A stretch of DNA of 64,000 nucleotides from Paenibacillus alkaliterrae. GTDB lineage: Bacteria; Bacillota; Bacilli; Paenibacillales; Paenibacillaceae. Positions 26,566 through 36,606 of this stretch are shown here, one piece after another. The stretch covers positions 62,001-126,000 of the forward strand of contig NZ_JAKGAP010000010.1 of the NCBI RefSeq assembly GCF_021532375.1. The letters are read 5' to 3'. The notes beneath the pieces were generated by a model, which ran no database searches, had not been told where the DNA came from, and saw only the letters and a program-made list of their open reading frames with translations. Made by a program: the position numbers and the translations under genes. Every line of letters starts with the position of its first letter. The first letter of the stretch is position 1.

Positions 26566-28059
26566 ATGACAAAGATCCGGGTGCAGGGAAGCCGTTTTGT
26601 CGACGAGCAGGGCAGACATGTCATTCTTCACGGCATCAACATGGTCTGCAAAGAAAAAAGTATTGATTACATCGGCAAGTGGGATGAAACGGATTTCCGC
26701 AAATTGAAGCAATGGGGATTCAATCTCATTCGTCTCGGCATCATATGGGACGGAGTGGAACCGGAGCCTGGATCATTCGATGACAGCTATTTGGAACGAT
26801 TGCGCGGTTTGATTCGTCTGGCTCACAGGTACGACCAATACGTATTTCTCGATATGCATCAGGATCTGTACAGCTCGCTTTACGGTGACGGAGCGCCCGC
26901 ATGGGCCACGTTGTCGGACAACGAGGAGTATGTACCCGCCGAATTGTGGAGCGATGCCTATTTATTTAATGGAGCCGTGCAGAAAGCATTCGACCATTTC
27001 TGGAACAATACGCCGGGACCGGATGGAATCGGCATCCAGGATCATTACGTGAAAACATGGCGCCGCGTTGTCGAACGATTGGGCAGCGAACCGAACGTCA
27101 TCGGCTACGATATTATGAACGAGCCTTTTATCGGTTCGGGCGTACAGTTTATCATCCGGAACCTATTTTCCGCTTATGGGCAAATGCTGGCCGAACGCAC
27201 CGGCCTTGATGCGCCGGACATGGAAGAGCTGACCGGGATGTGGATGGATCCGGCAAAGAAGCTGGAAGCGCTCGAACTGCTTGAACAGCCGGACGCGTAT
27301 CGAACGATTATGGACGCTATCGTTCCCGTTCAGCAATCGTTCGAAAGGGAGCAATTAATGCGTTTTTTTACAAAGGTCTCTCATGCCATTCGTGATGCGG
27401 ATCAAGGCGGCATCCTGTTCCTGGAGACGAACCTCTTCTCTAACCAAGGCGTTCCGAGCGGGGTCGTACCGATCATAGACAAGGACGGAGAAAGGGATAG
27501 GCAGCAGGCTTATGCTCCGCATGGGTACGATCTTGTCACGGATACAGCGTTTGCGCACGCCGCCAACAACGAGCGGGTCAGCTTCATTTTTGAACGGCAT
27601 GAACAAACCCGTCAGCGCTTGGACATGCCCATGCTCATCGGCGAATGGGGCGCATATTACGGATCCCAGTCGGCGGAATCTCCGTCCGTACACATCCAGA
27701 GCATCTTTGAGAAATTGCTGTGCAGCGACGCCTACTGGTCCTACTTCGGTGCTGAAACCGAAAATTATTCGTCTTTCCGCGGGGTGTGCCGAGGTTATCC
27801 ATTGGCTGCTGCGGGGACCATACTGCGCTACCAATATCGGCACGAAGACCGTGCTTTCATTCTGGAATGGGAAGAAGAAAATCAGATTAGCCGCCCTACT
27901 ATCGTATACTTGCCGGATGTAAGCCGCCTTTACCCCGATTCTATTATCCTGATGCCTGCTGGCACTGGCTGTTCGATCGACAGGATGAAAGGAACCGACG
28001 CCGGCTTCGTACGTATTCCGCCTTGTTCTAACGGTCGAAGACTGCTGCAAATCGGATAA
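26566..28059 (+). CDS. Glycoside hydrolase family 5 (cellulase-fold) protein
   Basis: A 497-residue GH5-type retaining hydrolase, start ATG at 26566 after GGGAGG (the upstream ATG at 26539 has no site). Acid/base Glu186 is in YDIMNEP; the nucleophile Glu360 is in LIGEWGAYYG. HGINMVCK and DMHQDLY are also conserved. No signal peptide is seen, so it works in the cytoplasm. Its overall look resembles the endoglycoceramidase-like GH5 branch, which acts on glycolipid or beta-glycoside substrates; exact specificity is open. It is the only gene of its promoter, which carries a TetR-type palindrome. Its last 32 bases overlap the end of the convergent dehydrogenase gene. Confidence 0.88.
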   Translation: MTKIRVQGSRFVDEQGRHVILHGINMVCKEKSIDYIGKWDETDFRKLKQWGFNLIRLGIIWDGVEPEPGSFDDSYLERLRGLIRLAHRYDQYVFLDMHQDLYSSLYGDGAPAWATLSDNEEYVPAELWSDAYLFNGAVQKAFDHFWNNTPGPDGIGIQDHYVKTWRRVVERLGSEPNVIGYDIMNEPFIGSGVQFIIRNLFSAYGQMLAERTGLDAPDMEELTGMWMDPAKKLEALELLEQPDAYRTIMDAIVPVQQSFEREQLMRFFTKVSHAIRDADQGGILFLETNLFSNQGVPSGVVPIIDKDGERDRQQAYAPHGYDLVTDTAFAHAANNERVSFIFERHEQTRQRLDMPMLIGEWGAYYGSQSAESPSVHIQSIFEKLLCSDAYWSYFGAETENYSSFRGVCRGYPLAAAGTILRYQYRHEDRAFILEWEEENQISRPTIVYLPDVSRLYPDSIILMPAGTGCSIDRMKGTDAGFVRIPPCSNGRRLLQIG

Positions 28060-29323
28060 GTCCGCAGCTCAAATTACGTTTATATTCATCGATGCAAATC
28101 ACTCTTTTTTCCAATCTGGACGTTTCCGCCGCGAATGCCATCAGATGGCTCTGAACGGAAGTCTCAGCAGAGGTTAATCCCTCGACCTTGCCGTCATTCT
28201 GCACAAGCTTGACAAAATCCTGGATCAGCCCGAAATCTCCGCCGCCATGTCCAATATGCCCGCCTGCAGTCTGAAGTGAAATCACATTTTTGACTCCTGT
28301 TTCAAAATCAATCACTTCAATCTCATATTTTTCCATTGCAGCGCGAATTTCGCCTTTTGATCCCATCAGCTTCAGAGTCCGGCTGCAATCATGCGTAAAT
28401 GCGCTCATTGTAAAAGCAGCCGTTACTTCATTAGCAAACTCCATATTGACAACTTGATGGTCGACTACGTCATTGTCGCAATGGTACACGCATCTTCCGT
28501 AAGGCCCTTCTTGCAGCGCTTTCGTGCGCGCTTCCAAGCTAAGATCGTTGCTAATCGCGGAAGTAGGCCAGCTCAGATCTTCCGTAAGGTAAACTTTAGG
28601 CGCATAATAAGGGCATTGTCCGGATACCGGACATCCGTCCAAGCACCGCAATGGCGCTCCCTCCGGCGCATGCTTCTTCTTGAAATAAGACAGCGATCCG
28701 AAAGAAGACACATAGGTGCAGTCGGACCCTGCCAGCCATAGAATAATATCCAGATCGTGACATGATTTGGCGAGGATCATCGGGCTCGACTCCGCGGTAT
28801 TGCGCCAATTTCCTCTGACAAAGCTATGTGCCTGATGCCAGTGGGCTACATTCTCGTTATGTTGAATGGACATAAGATGTCCAATTGTTCCCTCATCCAG
28901 CAGCTGCTTGATCGTTGTAAAAAAATTCGTATAGCGGAGTACGTGGCAGATCGAAAACACCCGGCCGTACTGCTCAGCCCGTTCCCCCATTCGGATGCTT
29001 TCCAGCGGGTCGGGAGACATCGGTTTCTCCAGAAGGACATGATACCCCGCTTCCATTGCTTTCATCGCAGGTTCATAATGCATCTTATCCTGTGTACAGA
29101 TAAAGGCCGCATCTGCCAACTTGGGTACAGACAATAGCGCTTCCCAGTTCTCAAAGCACATCTCGTCAGATAAACGGTAACGTAATTTAAACTTTTCCCT
29201 TCTCTCCGGATTAGGGTCGGCAACCGCAACCACCTCCATCTCATCGGGATGGCTCAACGCATAACTCGAATAAATTTCAGCTCTCAGACCTGCTCCGATA
29301 ACGGCAACCTTTATTTTTTTCAT
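28028..29323 (-). CDS. Gfo/Idh/MocA family oxidoreductase with Cys cluster
   Basis: NAD(P)-dependent sugar dehydrogenase family, 431 residues. Rossmann motif VIGAGLRAEIY at the start, EKP at residues 99-101, and the His-Asp pair in SCHDLDIILWL at about 189-191. An insert has Cys227, Cys231 and Cys237 (LDGCPVSGQCPYYAP) plus Cys278 and Cys282 (GRCVYHCDNDVVDHQ), which could hold a metal. Start ATG follows AGAGGAGAG. It is the last gene of the minus-strand GH35-HK-RR-importer run, 50 bases after the permease, and probably oxidises a sugar brought in by that importer. Confidence 0.9.
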   Translation of the reverse strand: MKKIKVAVIGAGLRAEIYSSYALSHPDEMEVVAVADPNPERREKFKLRYRLSDEMCFENWEALLSVPKLADAAFICTQDKMHYEPAMKAMEAGYHVLLEKPMSPDPLESIRMGERAEQYGRVFSICHVLRYTNFFTTIKQLLDEGTIGHLMSIQHNENVAHWHQAHSFVRGNWRNTAESSPMILAKSCHDLDIILWLAGSDCTYVSSFGSLSYFKKKHAPEGAPLRCLDGCPVSGQCPYYAPKVYLTEDLSWPTSAISNDLSLEARTKALQEGPYGRCVYHCDNDVVDHQVVNMEFANEVTAAFTMSAFTHDCSRTLKLMGSKGEIRAAMEKYEIEVIDFETGVKNVISLQTAGGHIGHGGGDFGLIQDFVKLVQNDGKVEGLTSAETSVQSHLMAFAAETSRLEKRVICIDEYKRNLSCGLIRFAAVFDR

Positions 29324-29372
29324 TTATGTCTCTCCTCTAACTTTCTCTCCATCAGAATGTGGTCACTTTTCC

Positions 29373-30263
29373 TTATTCCTTGACGCTGCCTACCGTCATA
29401 CCTTTAATAAAATATTTCTGAAGGAACGGATACACCATCAAAATCGGCAGCGCACCCATAAATATTTGTGCCGTACGCAGCGTTTTCTCGCTGAGATTCT
29501 CAAGTGCTTTCAGCTGTTCGACGCTGATGGATTGAATCTGCGCGTTCATGGCCGTAATCAAGGTGGACAGGTACGTTTGCAGCGGATAATTCTCCGGCGA
29601 ATTCATATACAGAATACCGTCAAACCAGGAATTCCAATGCCCAACAACGGTAAACAGTCCAATGGTCGCGATCGAAGGCAGCGATACAGGCAAGTAAATT
29701 TTCCACAGAAGCACCCAATGGCCTGCTCCGTCAATCGTTGCGGCTTCTTCCATTTCCTTCGGTATTCCCCGGAAGAAGTTGAGCATCATAATCATATTCC
29801 ATACATTTAAAGCACCAGGCAATATGAGCGCCCAAATCGAATTGATAAGACCGGTTTCTTTCACGATAATAAACGTCGGAATAAGCCCTCCGCCCAAAAA
29901 TATGGTTATCGCAAAAAACCACACATACGCGGTGCGCGCTCGAAATTGTTCGGTTGATTTAGCCAGCGGATAGGCAGTAATGAAAACCAAAAACATATTA
30001 ATCGCCGTTCCGAGCACAACTCTTTTCAGCGAGACGACCAGAGACCTAAGAAACTCCACCTTATGAATGAGATAATCGTATGCATCCAACGTAATTCCAA
30101 TGGGAATCAGCTTTACCTCGCCAGCCATAGCAGCCGTATTGCTGCTTAATGAGACAGCCAGCAGGTGAATGAACGGCACAATGCCAATAAGTGTAATGAA
30201 AGTCAACGCTGCTGCATTAACCCAGACAAATAACTTTCTGTTAATTGATTGTTTATAGAACAT
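29373..30263 (-). CDS. Carbohydrate ABC transporter permease, LplC/YtcP type
   Basis: A 296-residue sugar permease with six expected membrane helices. The ATPase-contact loop reads MEEAATIDGAGHWVLLWKIYLPVS, and the protein ends FIKGMTVGSVKE. It starts 19 bases after the LplB-type permease stop and belongs to the SBP-LplB-LplC set at 29373-32995. There is no ATPase gene nearby. Confidence 0.93.
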   Translation of the reverse strand: MFYKQSINRKLFVWVNAAALTFITLIGIVPFIHLLAVSLSSNTAAMAGEVKLIPIGITLDAYDYLIHKVEFLRSLVVSLKRVVLGTAINMFLVFITAYPLAKSTEQFRARTAYVWFFAITIFLGGGLIPTFIIVKETGLINSIWALILPGALNVWNMIMMLNFFRGIPKEMEEAATIDGAGHWVLLWKIYLPVSLPSIATIGLFTVVGHWNSWFDGILYMNSPENYPLQTYLSTLITAMNAQIQSISVEQLKALENLSEKTLRTAQIFMGALPILMVYPFLQKYFIKGMTVGSVKE

Positions 30264-30281
30264 ATGAAATCCCCCAGCCGT

Positions 30282-31217
30282 TTAAAAGATTCGGTAATTG
30301 CTAAACTTGTAGGCAAGGTAATACGATAAGGACACCAACGCGAGCGAAATACCCGACTTAAACAATCCGACCGCAGTAGCGGGTGCAAATTGTTGGCTGA
30401 ACAAGCCAAGCCTGTAAGTAAAGGTGTCAATCACATCCGCGCCTTCGTATACAATCGGATTATACATAATCAAAATTTGATCGAAGCCTGCGTTCAAAAT
30501 CCCGCCTAAACTTAATGTTCCGATCAAAATAATAATGGGCATCATACCCGGAAGCGTAATATGAACCATCTGTTTCCATCGGCCTGCCCCATCCACTTCG
30601 GCTGCCTCATACAGACTTGCATTGATGCCTGTGATCGCAGCCAAAAATATAATCATATTGTAGCCCATGCCCTTCCAAACATCCGAGCCGATAATGATGG
30701 CCCGAAACCAACTATTGTTGCCCATAAACATCGTCGGTTCCAAACCCAAGCTCGAAACCAAACTGTTAATAGGCCCATTCAAAGAAAACAACTCAAGAAT
30801 GACACCGCCAAGCACAGCCCAAGAGAGGAAAAACGGCAAGAAAATGCTAGTCTGGATGATCCGTTTAAACCAATTTTTTGTGACTTCATTAAGTAAAAGC
30901 GCCAATAGAAGCGGAACCATTAAAGAAAACACGATTTTTAGTGAAGCAATGAGTACCGTATTCCACAGTACCTGATTGAAGTCCGGCAAATTGAACACGT
31001 ATTCGAAATTTTCCCATCCAACCCATTCGGATTTAAGAAAACCCAATGCCGGTTCATACTTTTGAAAGGCCATAACGACTCCAAGTATAGGGCCGTAAGC
31101 ATAAATAAGCGTGACAAGCACGCCAGGCAGGAGCATCAGATGCAGCGGTATGTTTGAATTTCTTCTTCGTAAATGTGCAAGTTTATCGCTCACTTGTGAA
31201 TCCTCCATTATCTGCAA
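30282..31217 (-). CDS. Carbohydrate ABC transporter permease, LplB type
   Basis: A 311-residue permease opening with LMLLPGVLVTLIYAYGPILGVVMAFQKYEP, the typical LplB start, and with the EAA loop LYEAAEVDGAGRWKQMVHI. It follows the binding-protein gene across a 65-base gap that contains a GGGGAGAG/CTCTCCCC hairpin. Overlapping helical and contact-loop features match the other LplB proteins in the window. Confidence 0.93.
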   Translation of the reverse strand: MQIMEDSQVSDKLAHLRRRNSNIPLHLMLLPGVLVTLIYAYGPILGVVMAFQKYEPALGFLKSEWVGWENFEYVFNLPDFNQVLWNTVLIASLKIVFSLMVPLLLALLLNEVTKNWFKRIIQTSIFLPFFLSWAVLGGVILELFSLNGPINSLVSSLGLEPTMFMGNNSWFRAIIIGSDVWKGMGYNMIIFLAAITGINASLYEAAEVDGAGRWKQMVHITLPGMMPIIILIGTLSLGGILNAGFDQILIMYNPIVYEGADVIDTFTYRLGLFSQQFAPATAVGLFKSGISLALVSLSYYLAYKFSNYRIF

Positions 31218-31236
31218 GAGTCTATCTTAAGCAAAT

Positions 31237-31264
31237 GGGGAGAGCTCATAAATACTCTCTCCCC
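31237..31264 (-). promoter_or_regulatory. Hairpin between binding-protein and permease genes
   Basis: GGGGAGAG (31237-31244) pairs with CTCTCCCC (31257-31264) with a 12-base loop, in the 65-base gap between the two genes. No U tract on the minus strand. Same position as the hairpins at 639-666 and 18281-18310. Confidence 0.55.
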
Positions 31265-31282
31265 GCCGTTTTCCGGCTTTGC

Positions 31283-32995
31283 TTATTTAACTGCTTCCTT
31301 CTCGTACCACTCGTTTACTTCATTCGTAATATCGTCTCCGCCAAGCTTCTTCCAGCTGCTTACGAACTTGTCGAATTCGCTTAAAGAATCGCCCATGATA
31401 ATTTTGATATAGGTTTCATCAATGAGCTTATCCAATTGAGAGCCCTTATCTAATTGTGTCGGCGTAGGAAGACCGTAGAATTCGTTGAAGAATACTTGCC
31501 CGCTTTCACGGATTTTGCGCGTTAAGCCCCAGCCTCCGTTTTCAGCAGCACGGCTGGCGTACAACCCCCAATTTGTTCCTTTTGATCTAGTGCTTGTATC
31601 TCCTGCAAGGAAAGCTTTTGTCGCAAGAAACACATCATTAATCCCCCGATAGCTTGAATCTGTGACCGGGATTTCATCCTGATTGGCAGCAATGGCCTTA
31701 TTCACTTCATCATAGATCACATCAAATAGATTCGGTTGATAGATACGCGGCTGGAACCAGTTATATACATATCCGTCTTCCGCTTTGTTTTTCTCGAAAT
31801 TTTCTTTATTTAGCATTAGATTATAAAAGTTAATCATCTTAACAGCCGCTTCGGGATGTTCAAACTTCTTATTGACTACTGTGATCGAGTTTAACCGCAG
31901 CTTGCCTACCAAGGATTTCCCCGGACCATTCAGTCCCGGTATTTGATAAGCTTCCCATTCCGCATTCGGATCTTTATCCATATTAAGATTAAGCGGCCAG
32001 TTCGGAACCCACCATTCGCCATACGTAATGCCTACCTTGCCGGCCGTAATATCTTCAGACATTTTGGTCTCGTCTTTCAGCGCAAACTCTTGGTCAATAA
32101 TCCCTTTCTGGTACCAAGACTGAAGCTTGGCAAGCGCTTCTTTCGCTTCAGGCTGAATTTCACCGGCTGCCAGTTTGCCGTCTGCTCCTTTGAGCCAAGA
32201 TTTTGGTGCAGAGCCAAAGCCGTTAAACAGACCTCTTGCGTCAAAGCCCCAGCCAATCAGCGCTTTCTGCATGGCTATGCCGTACGTATCGTCTTTACCG
32301 TTTTTATCGGGGTCATTGTTAACGAAGGCTTCGGCTACTTTCTCCAGCTCATCGATCGTTTTCGGAGCCTCCAGGTTCAGATTTTTCAGCCAGTCTTTCC
32401 TGATCCATATAAGCTGTGTCGACATGTATGGATCCTCGAAGCTCGGAATCCCTAATATTTTACCTTCAGATGTAACCGTTTTTAGAGTAAACCCGCCGTC
32501 CGACTCGATCCATTCCTTTAATTCGGGTGTAGCATAGTTATTATAGGCATCGGTCATATCCGCAAGCATGTCCTGCTTTTTCAATTTTTCAAATGTTTTG
32601 GTGTCTACTTGCATCACATCGGGTAAATCTCCGGTTGCCAGGGCCAGTGAAAACTTTTGCTCAAATTGTTCGGATGGTACAGCCCACAAATATTTTATTT
32701 CAATGTTCATAGCTTCTTTTAAATCCTTGAGGTAGGCATTTTGTTCAGGAGTAATCCCTTTCGGTGTTCCCGCATCTTCAGGCGGACGGTAGCCAATCAC
32801 CTCCGTTACCGTAACCGGCTGCTCGTACTTTCCAAGCGGATCTGGTGCGGCTGCAGGTTCATTGGCGTCGTGAGACTGATTCGTCGGTGTCGCAGCATTA
32901 GAATTTGAAGCGTTTTCATTACTACTGCCGCAAGCTGCAAGCGACGCTGCTAATAATGTCGAAATTAGAACTGAACTAACAACCTTTTTTATCAT
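31283..32995 (-). CDS. Sugar ABC transporter substrate-binding lipoprotein, LplA type
   Basis: A 570-residue long-type binding lipoprotein. Signal peptide with lipobox SLAAC (Cys22) and a Ser/Asn-rich linker. It contains the EF-hand-like loop NDPDKNGKDDTYG. Start ATG at 32995 follows GGGGGG. The cognate permeases are directly downstream, and the YesMN-type kinase and regulator are directly upstream in the same direction, suggesting the whole set responds to one external sugar. Confidence 0.93.
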   Translation of the reverse strand: MIKKVVSSVLISTLLAASLAACGSSNENASNSNAATPTNQSHDANEPAAAPDPLGKYEQPVTVTEVIGYRPPEDAGTPKGITPEQNAYLKDLKEAMNIEIKYLWAVPSEQFEQKFSLALATGDLPDVMQVDTKTFEKLKKQDMLADMTDAYNNYATPELKEWIESDGGFTLKTVTSEGKILGIPSFEDPYMSTQLIWIRKDWLKNLNLEAPKTIDELEKVAEAFVNNDPDKNGKDDTYGIAMQKALIGWGFDARGLFNGFGSAPKSWLKGADGKLAAGEIQPEAKEALAKLQSWYQKGIIDQEFALKDETKMSEDITAGKVGITYGEWWVPNWPLNLNMDKDPNAEWEAYQIPGLNGPGKSLVGKLRLNSITVVNKKFEHPEAAVKMINFYNLMLNKENFEKNKAEDGYVYNWFQPRIYQPNLFDVIYDEVNKAIAANQDEIPVTDSSYRGINDVFLATKAFLAGDTSTRSKGTNWGLYASRAAENGGWGLTRKIRESGQVFFNEFYGLPTPTQLDKGSQLDKLIDETYIKIIMGDSLSEFDKFVSSWKKLGGDDITNEVNEWYEKEAVK

Positions 32996-33114
32996 GTTTT
33001 ACCCCCCAATAATGTTCTGTAAAATTTGTAAGCACTCGAGCTTTACATGAATTCATTGTAATGTCCGGAGGCGGACTTGCGAAATCATAAATTGTTTACT
33101 TTCTTCTGTTCTGT

Positions 33115-34800
33115 TTACTTCCTTGTTTTTTGGATGTAATTTTCTCTATATTCCTGTGGGGTTCGTCCCATCATTTTTTTGAAGAAAGCGGTAAAATAAG
33201 AGGGCGATTCGAAGCCTAAGCTTAATGCGATCTCATTAATCTTCAACTGCATGCTCTCAAGCAACCCTGCAGCCGCTTCCGCTTTTGCAGTGTTGATATA
33301 TTCGGACAGATTCCGGCCTGTCGCCTGCTTATAAAAACGTGAAAGATAGGATGGATTAAAATAAACCCATTCCGCAATTCGGGCAAGCGATAAATCGCCG
33401 CCCAGATTTTCTTGAATGAAACGGTGTATGCGTTCAATCAACAGGTTCTCGCCTTTTTCATGCTGCTCCTTCTTTATTCGGCATATATGCTCCCCTAGTT
33501 CGATCAGTTGTGTCTCCGCTGACTCCCATTCCATCGGGTGTTCCATAATGATAAGATTTGCGAAATCATTATCATCCTTCAGCATGTCCGGCATATTCAG
33601 ATTGTTCACATGCGATAATAGAGCCAGCATAAAAGTATAATAACGTTCCAAGCCGGACAAATAATTGCTGGCTAAACTATGTTTTATATTTTGGATAATC
33701 GCCGAAATTGATGTGACGACATGGTTGTCATCGCCTTCATCCATATATTTCTCCAGCAAGCCCAGCAGTTTGGGGAATTCATCCATTCCGAGGGATCCGT
33801 TGTCGGCTTCCATGCTTAGAAGACTATCGGATGTACCGGTATCTATGATCGACATTTTTTGTCCCAACACCATCGCTCGTTTTAGAACATTTTTGAGCCT
33901 TTCAAATTCCTTATGCATGAAGTCCCACTCGAATGCCTCCTTTGATAAGGCAAAAGACAGAGAAACTCCTAGCAGATCCTGACTATTATTTTGTACAGAC
34001 TCCAATATTCCTTTCAAATAATTAATGATTTCTCTCCATTCCGTTTGGCCGTTCCCGCCTTTAAATCGGTCCGTGTTCGGGTCAAGCTGAATAAACCATA
34101 CGAGGATGGAATGATCATGCACAATGTCCTCTATCCGGAATAAGGATGGCAATTGACTCGTTAGCATATCTTTTATGGAGTATAGCACATCAAGCTTATT
34201 CGTATACGAGTCTTCCTCAGCCCAATTGTCCACCTTTCCCATTAACATGAACACAGGCTGGTCGGCTTGCAAATTTAACCCTACCTCCGCAAAACGCCCA
34301 TTCGTAAAAATGTCAGATGTCGTTTCCCCCGAAAGCAGCGCCTCAAACAGCTCCTTTTTCATTAAGGGGCTTATAAGCATCATCTGCTTTTCCGCTCTTT
34401 CAACAATCGTTCTGTTTCGTGATTCTTCATCTATTCTTTGTATGGCTTGCTTAATCGCAGCCAGTATCGTGTCCAAACCTTCGGTTTTAAGAATATAGTT
34501 ATCCACATTTTTTTGTATGGCCGTATACACGTAATCGAACTCGCTGTACCCTGTCAAAAAAATGATCCGGCAGGCTGGCCAATAAAACAGGATTTCATCC
34601 ATTAACTGCAGCCCTGTTTTGCCTGGCATGCGAATATCGCTGAGAACAACGTCAATCTTTGTTTTCTTAACAAGTTCCAACGCATCAAAGGCAGAATAAG
34701 CTTTACATAGATCAAGCTCAAACTCATCCGTCTCTTGAAAATGCTGCATCAAGCCATCTACAATCGCAGGTTCGTCATCTACTATTAATAATCTGTACAT
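33115..34800 (-). CDS. Response regulator with AraC output domain, YesN type
   Basis: A 561-residue response regulator. The receiver domain has the acidic pair DDE at 8-10, phospho-acceptor Asp55 (VLSDIRMPG) and Lys in YILKTEG. A middle region of unknown fold follows, then an AraC-type double helix-turn-helix ending SYFTAFFKKMMGRTPQEYRE. Its ribosome site GGAGGG overlaps the last codons of the kinase gene, so the pair is translationally coupled. It probably switches on the importer genes downstream and perhaps GH35. Confidence 0.93.
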   Translation of the reverse strand: MYRLLIVDDEPAIVDGLMQHFQETDEFELDLCKAYSAFDALELVKKTKIDVVLSDIRMPGKTGLQLMDEILFYWPACRIIFLTGYSEFDYVYTAIQKNVDNYILKTEGLDTILAAIKQAIQRIDEESRNRTIVERAEKQMMLISPLMKKELFEALLSGETTSDIFTNGRFAEVGLNLQADQPVFMLMGKVDNWAEEDSYTNKLDVLYSIKDMLTSQLPSLFRIEDIVHDHSILVWFIQLDPNTDRFKGGNGQTEWREIINYLKGILESVQNNSQDLLGVSLSFALSKEAFEWDFMHKEFERLKNVLKRAMVLGQKMSIIDTGTSDSLLSMEADNGSLGMDEFPKLLGLLEKYMDEGDDNHVVTSISAIIQNIKHSLASNYLSGLERYYTFMLALLSHVNNLNMPDMLKDDNDFANLIIMEHPMEWESAETQLIELGEHICRIKKEQHEKGENLLIERIHRFIQENLGGDLSLARIAEWVYFNPSYLSRFYKQATGRNLSEYINTAKAEAAAGLLESMQLKINEIALSLGFESPSYFTAFFKKMMGRTPQEYRENYIQKTRK

Positions 34801-34806
34801 GTTTCA

Positions 34807-36552
34807 TCACCCTCCGTATGGTTGATATGAAATAACGATTTTCGCTTTAAGCCCGCCGAATCCGCTTCTGGAAACAAATACTCCGCTTGCCTCGCCATAC
34901 TTCAAACGAAGCCTGCTGCAAACGTTTATTAAACCTGTTTTTTCATGAATGACGGAGGAATGGGCGAGTTTATCTTGAAGCATTTGCAACATTCCATCGG
35001 TCATTGTGCTGCCGTCATCCTCCACGCATATCGAGATTGTATCGTTCTCATACGAAACCGATATATACACGCTGCCTCGCTGCATACCGTTTTCAAAAGC
35101 ATGCTCAAACGCATTTTCAACGACAGGTTGGATAATCAGCCGCGGCACCGTTAAAGGTTTGCACTTATAAGGCAAATCAGTAAATTGTACCTGTATGCGG
35201 TTCGAGAACCGGATGGATTGGATATCGCAGTAATCGAGGGCATGCCGGTATTCCTTTTCAATCAGCACATCGTCCGAACCGCTTCTCGTAATGAATTGGT
35301 AGTAGCTTCCTAACTTTTGAGCAAGAATGGATGCATTTTCTGCATCACCGCTTTTACAGATCATATAAATATTAAAAAAACTGTTGTACAAAAAATGAGG
35401 ATTGATCTGAGATTGAAGCTGCTTCAGTTCAGAGTGCTGCAAAGCCATTTTTTGCTCATAGTTTTGCTGAATGTACACTTTCATCTTCTCGACCATGCTG
35501 TCGAAGCTTCTGTAAAGATAACCGAATTCGGTACCCCCTTTCGATTTTATTGAAACATGCAGTTGATCCATTTCCAGCATTTTGAACGCCCGTATCAATT
35601 TGTTAATCGGTTTGTGAATCATCAGATTAACGGAAAGTGAAAATACCAGTATGATCGCTATAGAAACCAGAGACAGAATGATGAACCATACATTAAACGA
35701 TCGGAGCGGTTTCGTAATTTGATTTTCATCCATGTAAGTGTACAGCGTCCATCCGAGCGAGCTAATCCGGTGGTAGGTTATTCTGTAGCTTTTCTCTTCG
35801 TTTTGAACAATGAAGCTGTCGAAGTCTTTCTTGGCTTCGTTATTCTGCATATTGGCGGAGATGCCTTGAACAACCCCCGGATCGTATTGAATGGATATAT
35901 GCTGAGCAAATGGATCATCGGAAAGCACCACACCTGAGTCGTTCCCATATTGGACCAGTTGGATCAAGGCTGCTTCAAATTTACTTTTTGACAATTCAAG
36001 GTAGCTGATAATGTTGGAATTGTTGGAAGGTTCGATAAAGAACAACCGGCCGGCCGCATAATATAAAGATTGCTTCAGTTCGCCGTTATATAACGATTCT
36101 ATCAGGTCCCATTCGCTGTTAGGAATATCGGTAATCCCTCCACGAGTGGAAAGGGTTCTATTATAGGACTTGATATATACGCCTACATTTACTATATAAT
36201 CGCTCGAGTTCTGAATGGTGGCCAACCGCTCTTTCACCTTGTTAACCAGTTGTACTTCTTCAAAACCATCCAGCGTTTCGCCCAGAAAACTTAGCTTCTG
36301 AAGATTCGAATCGTCTAAAAACTGCAGATGCTGGTTACGAATAAACGAAATCTGGTCATCCAACTGCCTGGCGTAAAATTTAACATTCGACAAATTGGAA
36401 TTTGAAAACTCATTCTTAATAAATGTCTGTCCCATGATATTCATCCATAAATTGATCAGGTAGACCGGAATGATAAGGACAGTAAACACTATAATAATTT
36501 TTTGATAAACCAATAGTTTAGGCCGAATAATAAATTTGTTCCCCTTTCCCAT
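34807..36552 (-). CDS. Sensor histidine kinase, YesM type
   Basis: A 581-residue membrane kinase, start ATG at 36552 after AGGAGG (M17 of the longer frame). Two membrane helices (about residues 18-38 and 285-305) bracket a large extracellular sensor, followed by HAMP and the histidine kinase region with LQSQINPHFLYNSFFN carrying the phosphorylated His, and an ATPase domain (VENAFEHAFENG N-box). It is the partner of the response regulator at 33115. It likely senses the sugar via a binding protein outside the cell. Confidence 0.92.
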   Translation of the reverse strand: MGKGNKFIIRPKLLVYQKIIIVFTVLIIPVYLINLWMNIMGQTFIKNEFSNSNLSNVKFYARQLDDQISFIRNQHLQFLDDSNLQKLSFLGETLDGFEEVQLVNKVKERLATIQNSSDYIVNVGVYIKSYNRTLSTRGGITDIPNSEWDLIESLYNGELKQSLYYAAGRLFFIEPSNNSNIISYLELSKSKFEAALIQLVQYGNDSGVVLSDDPFAQHISIQYDPGVVQGISANMQNNEAKKDFDSFIVQNEEKSYRITYHRISSLGWTLYTYMDENQITKPLRSFNVWFIILSLVSIAIILVFSLSVNLMIHKPINKLIRAFKMLEMDQLHVSIKSKGGTEFGYLYRSFDSMVEKMKVYIQQNYEQKMALQHSELKQLQSQINPHFLYNSFFNIYMICKSGDAENASILAQKLGSYYQFITRSGSDDVLIEKEYRHALDYCDIQSIRFSNRIQVQFTDLPYKCKPLTVPRLIIQPVVENAFEHAFENGMQRGSVYISVSYENDTISICVEDDGSTMTDGMLQMLQDKLAHSSVIHEKTGLINVCSRLRLKYGEASGVFVSRSGFGGLKAKIVISYQPYGG

Positions 36553-36606
36553 CCGCGCAACGCCTCCTGTAAATCTAGCAGCAAAATCCATTATACTCAC
36601 GCATTT

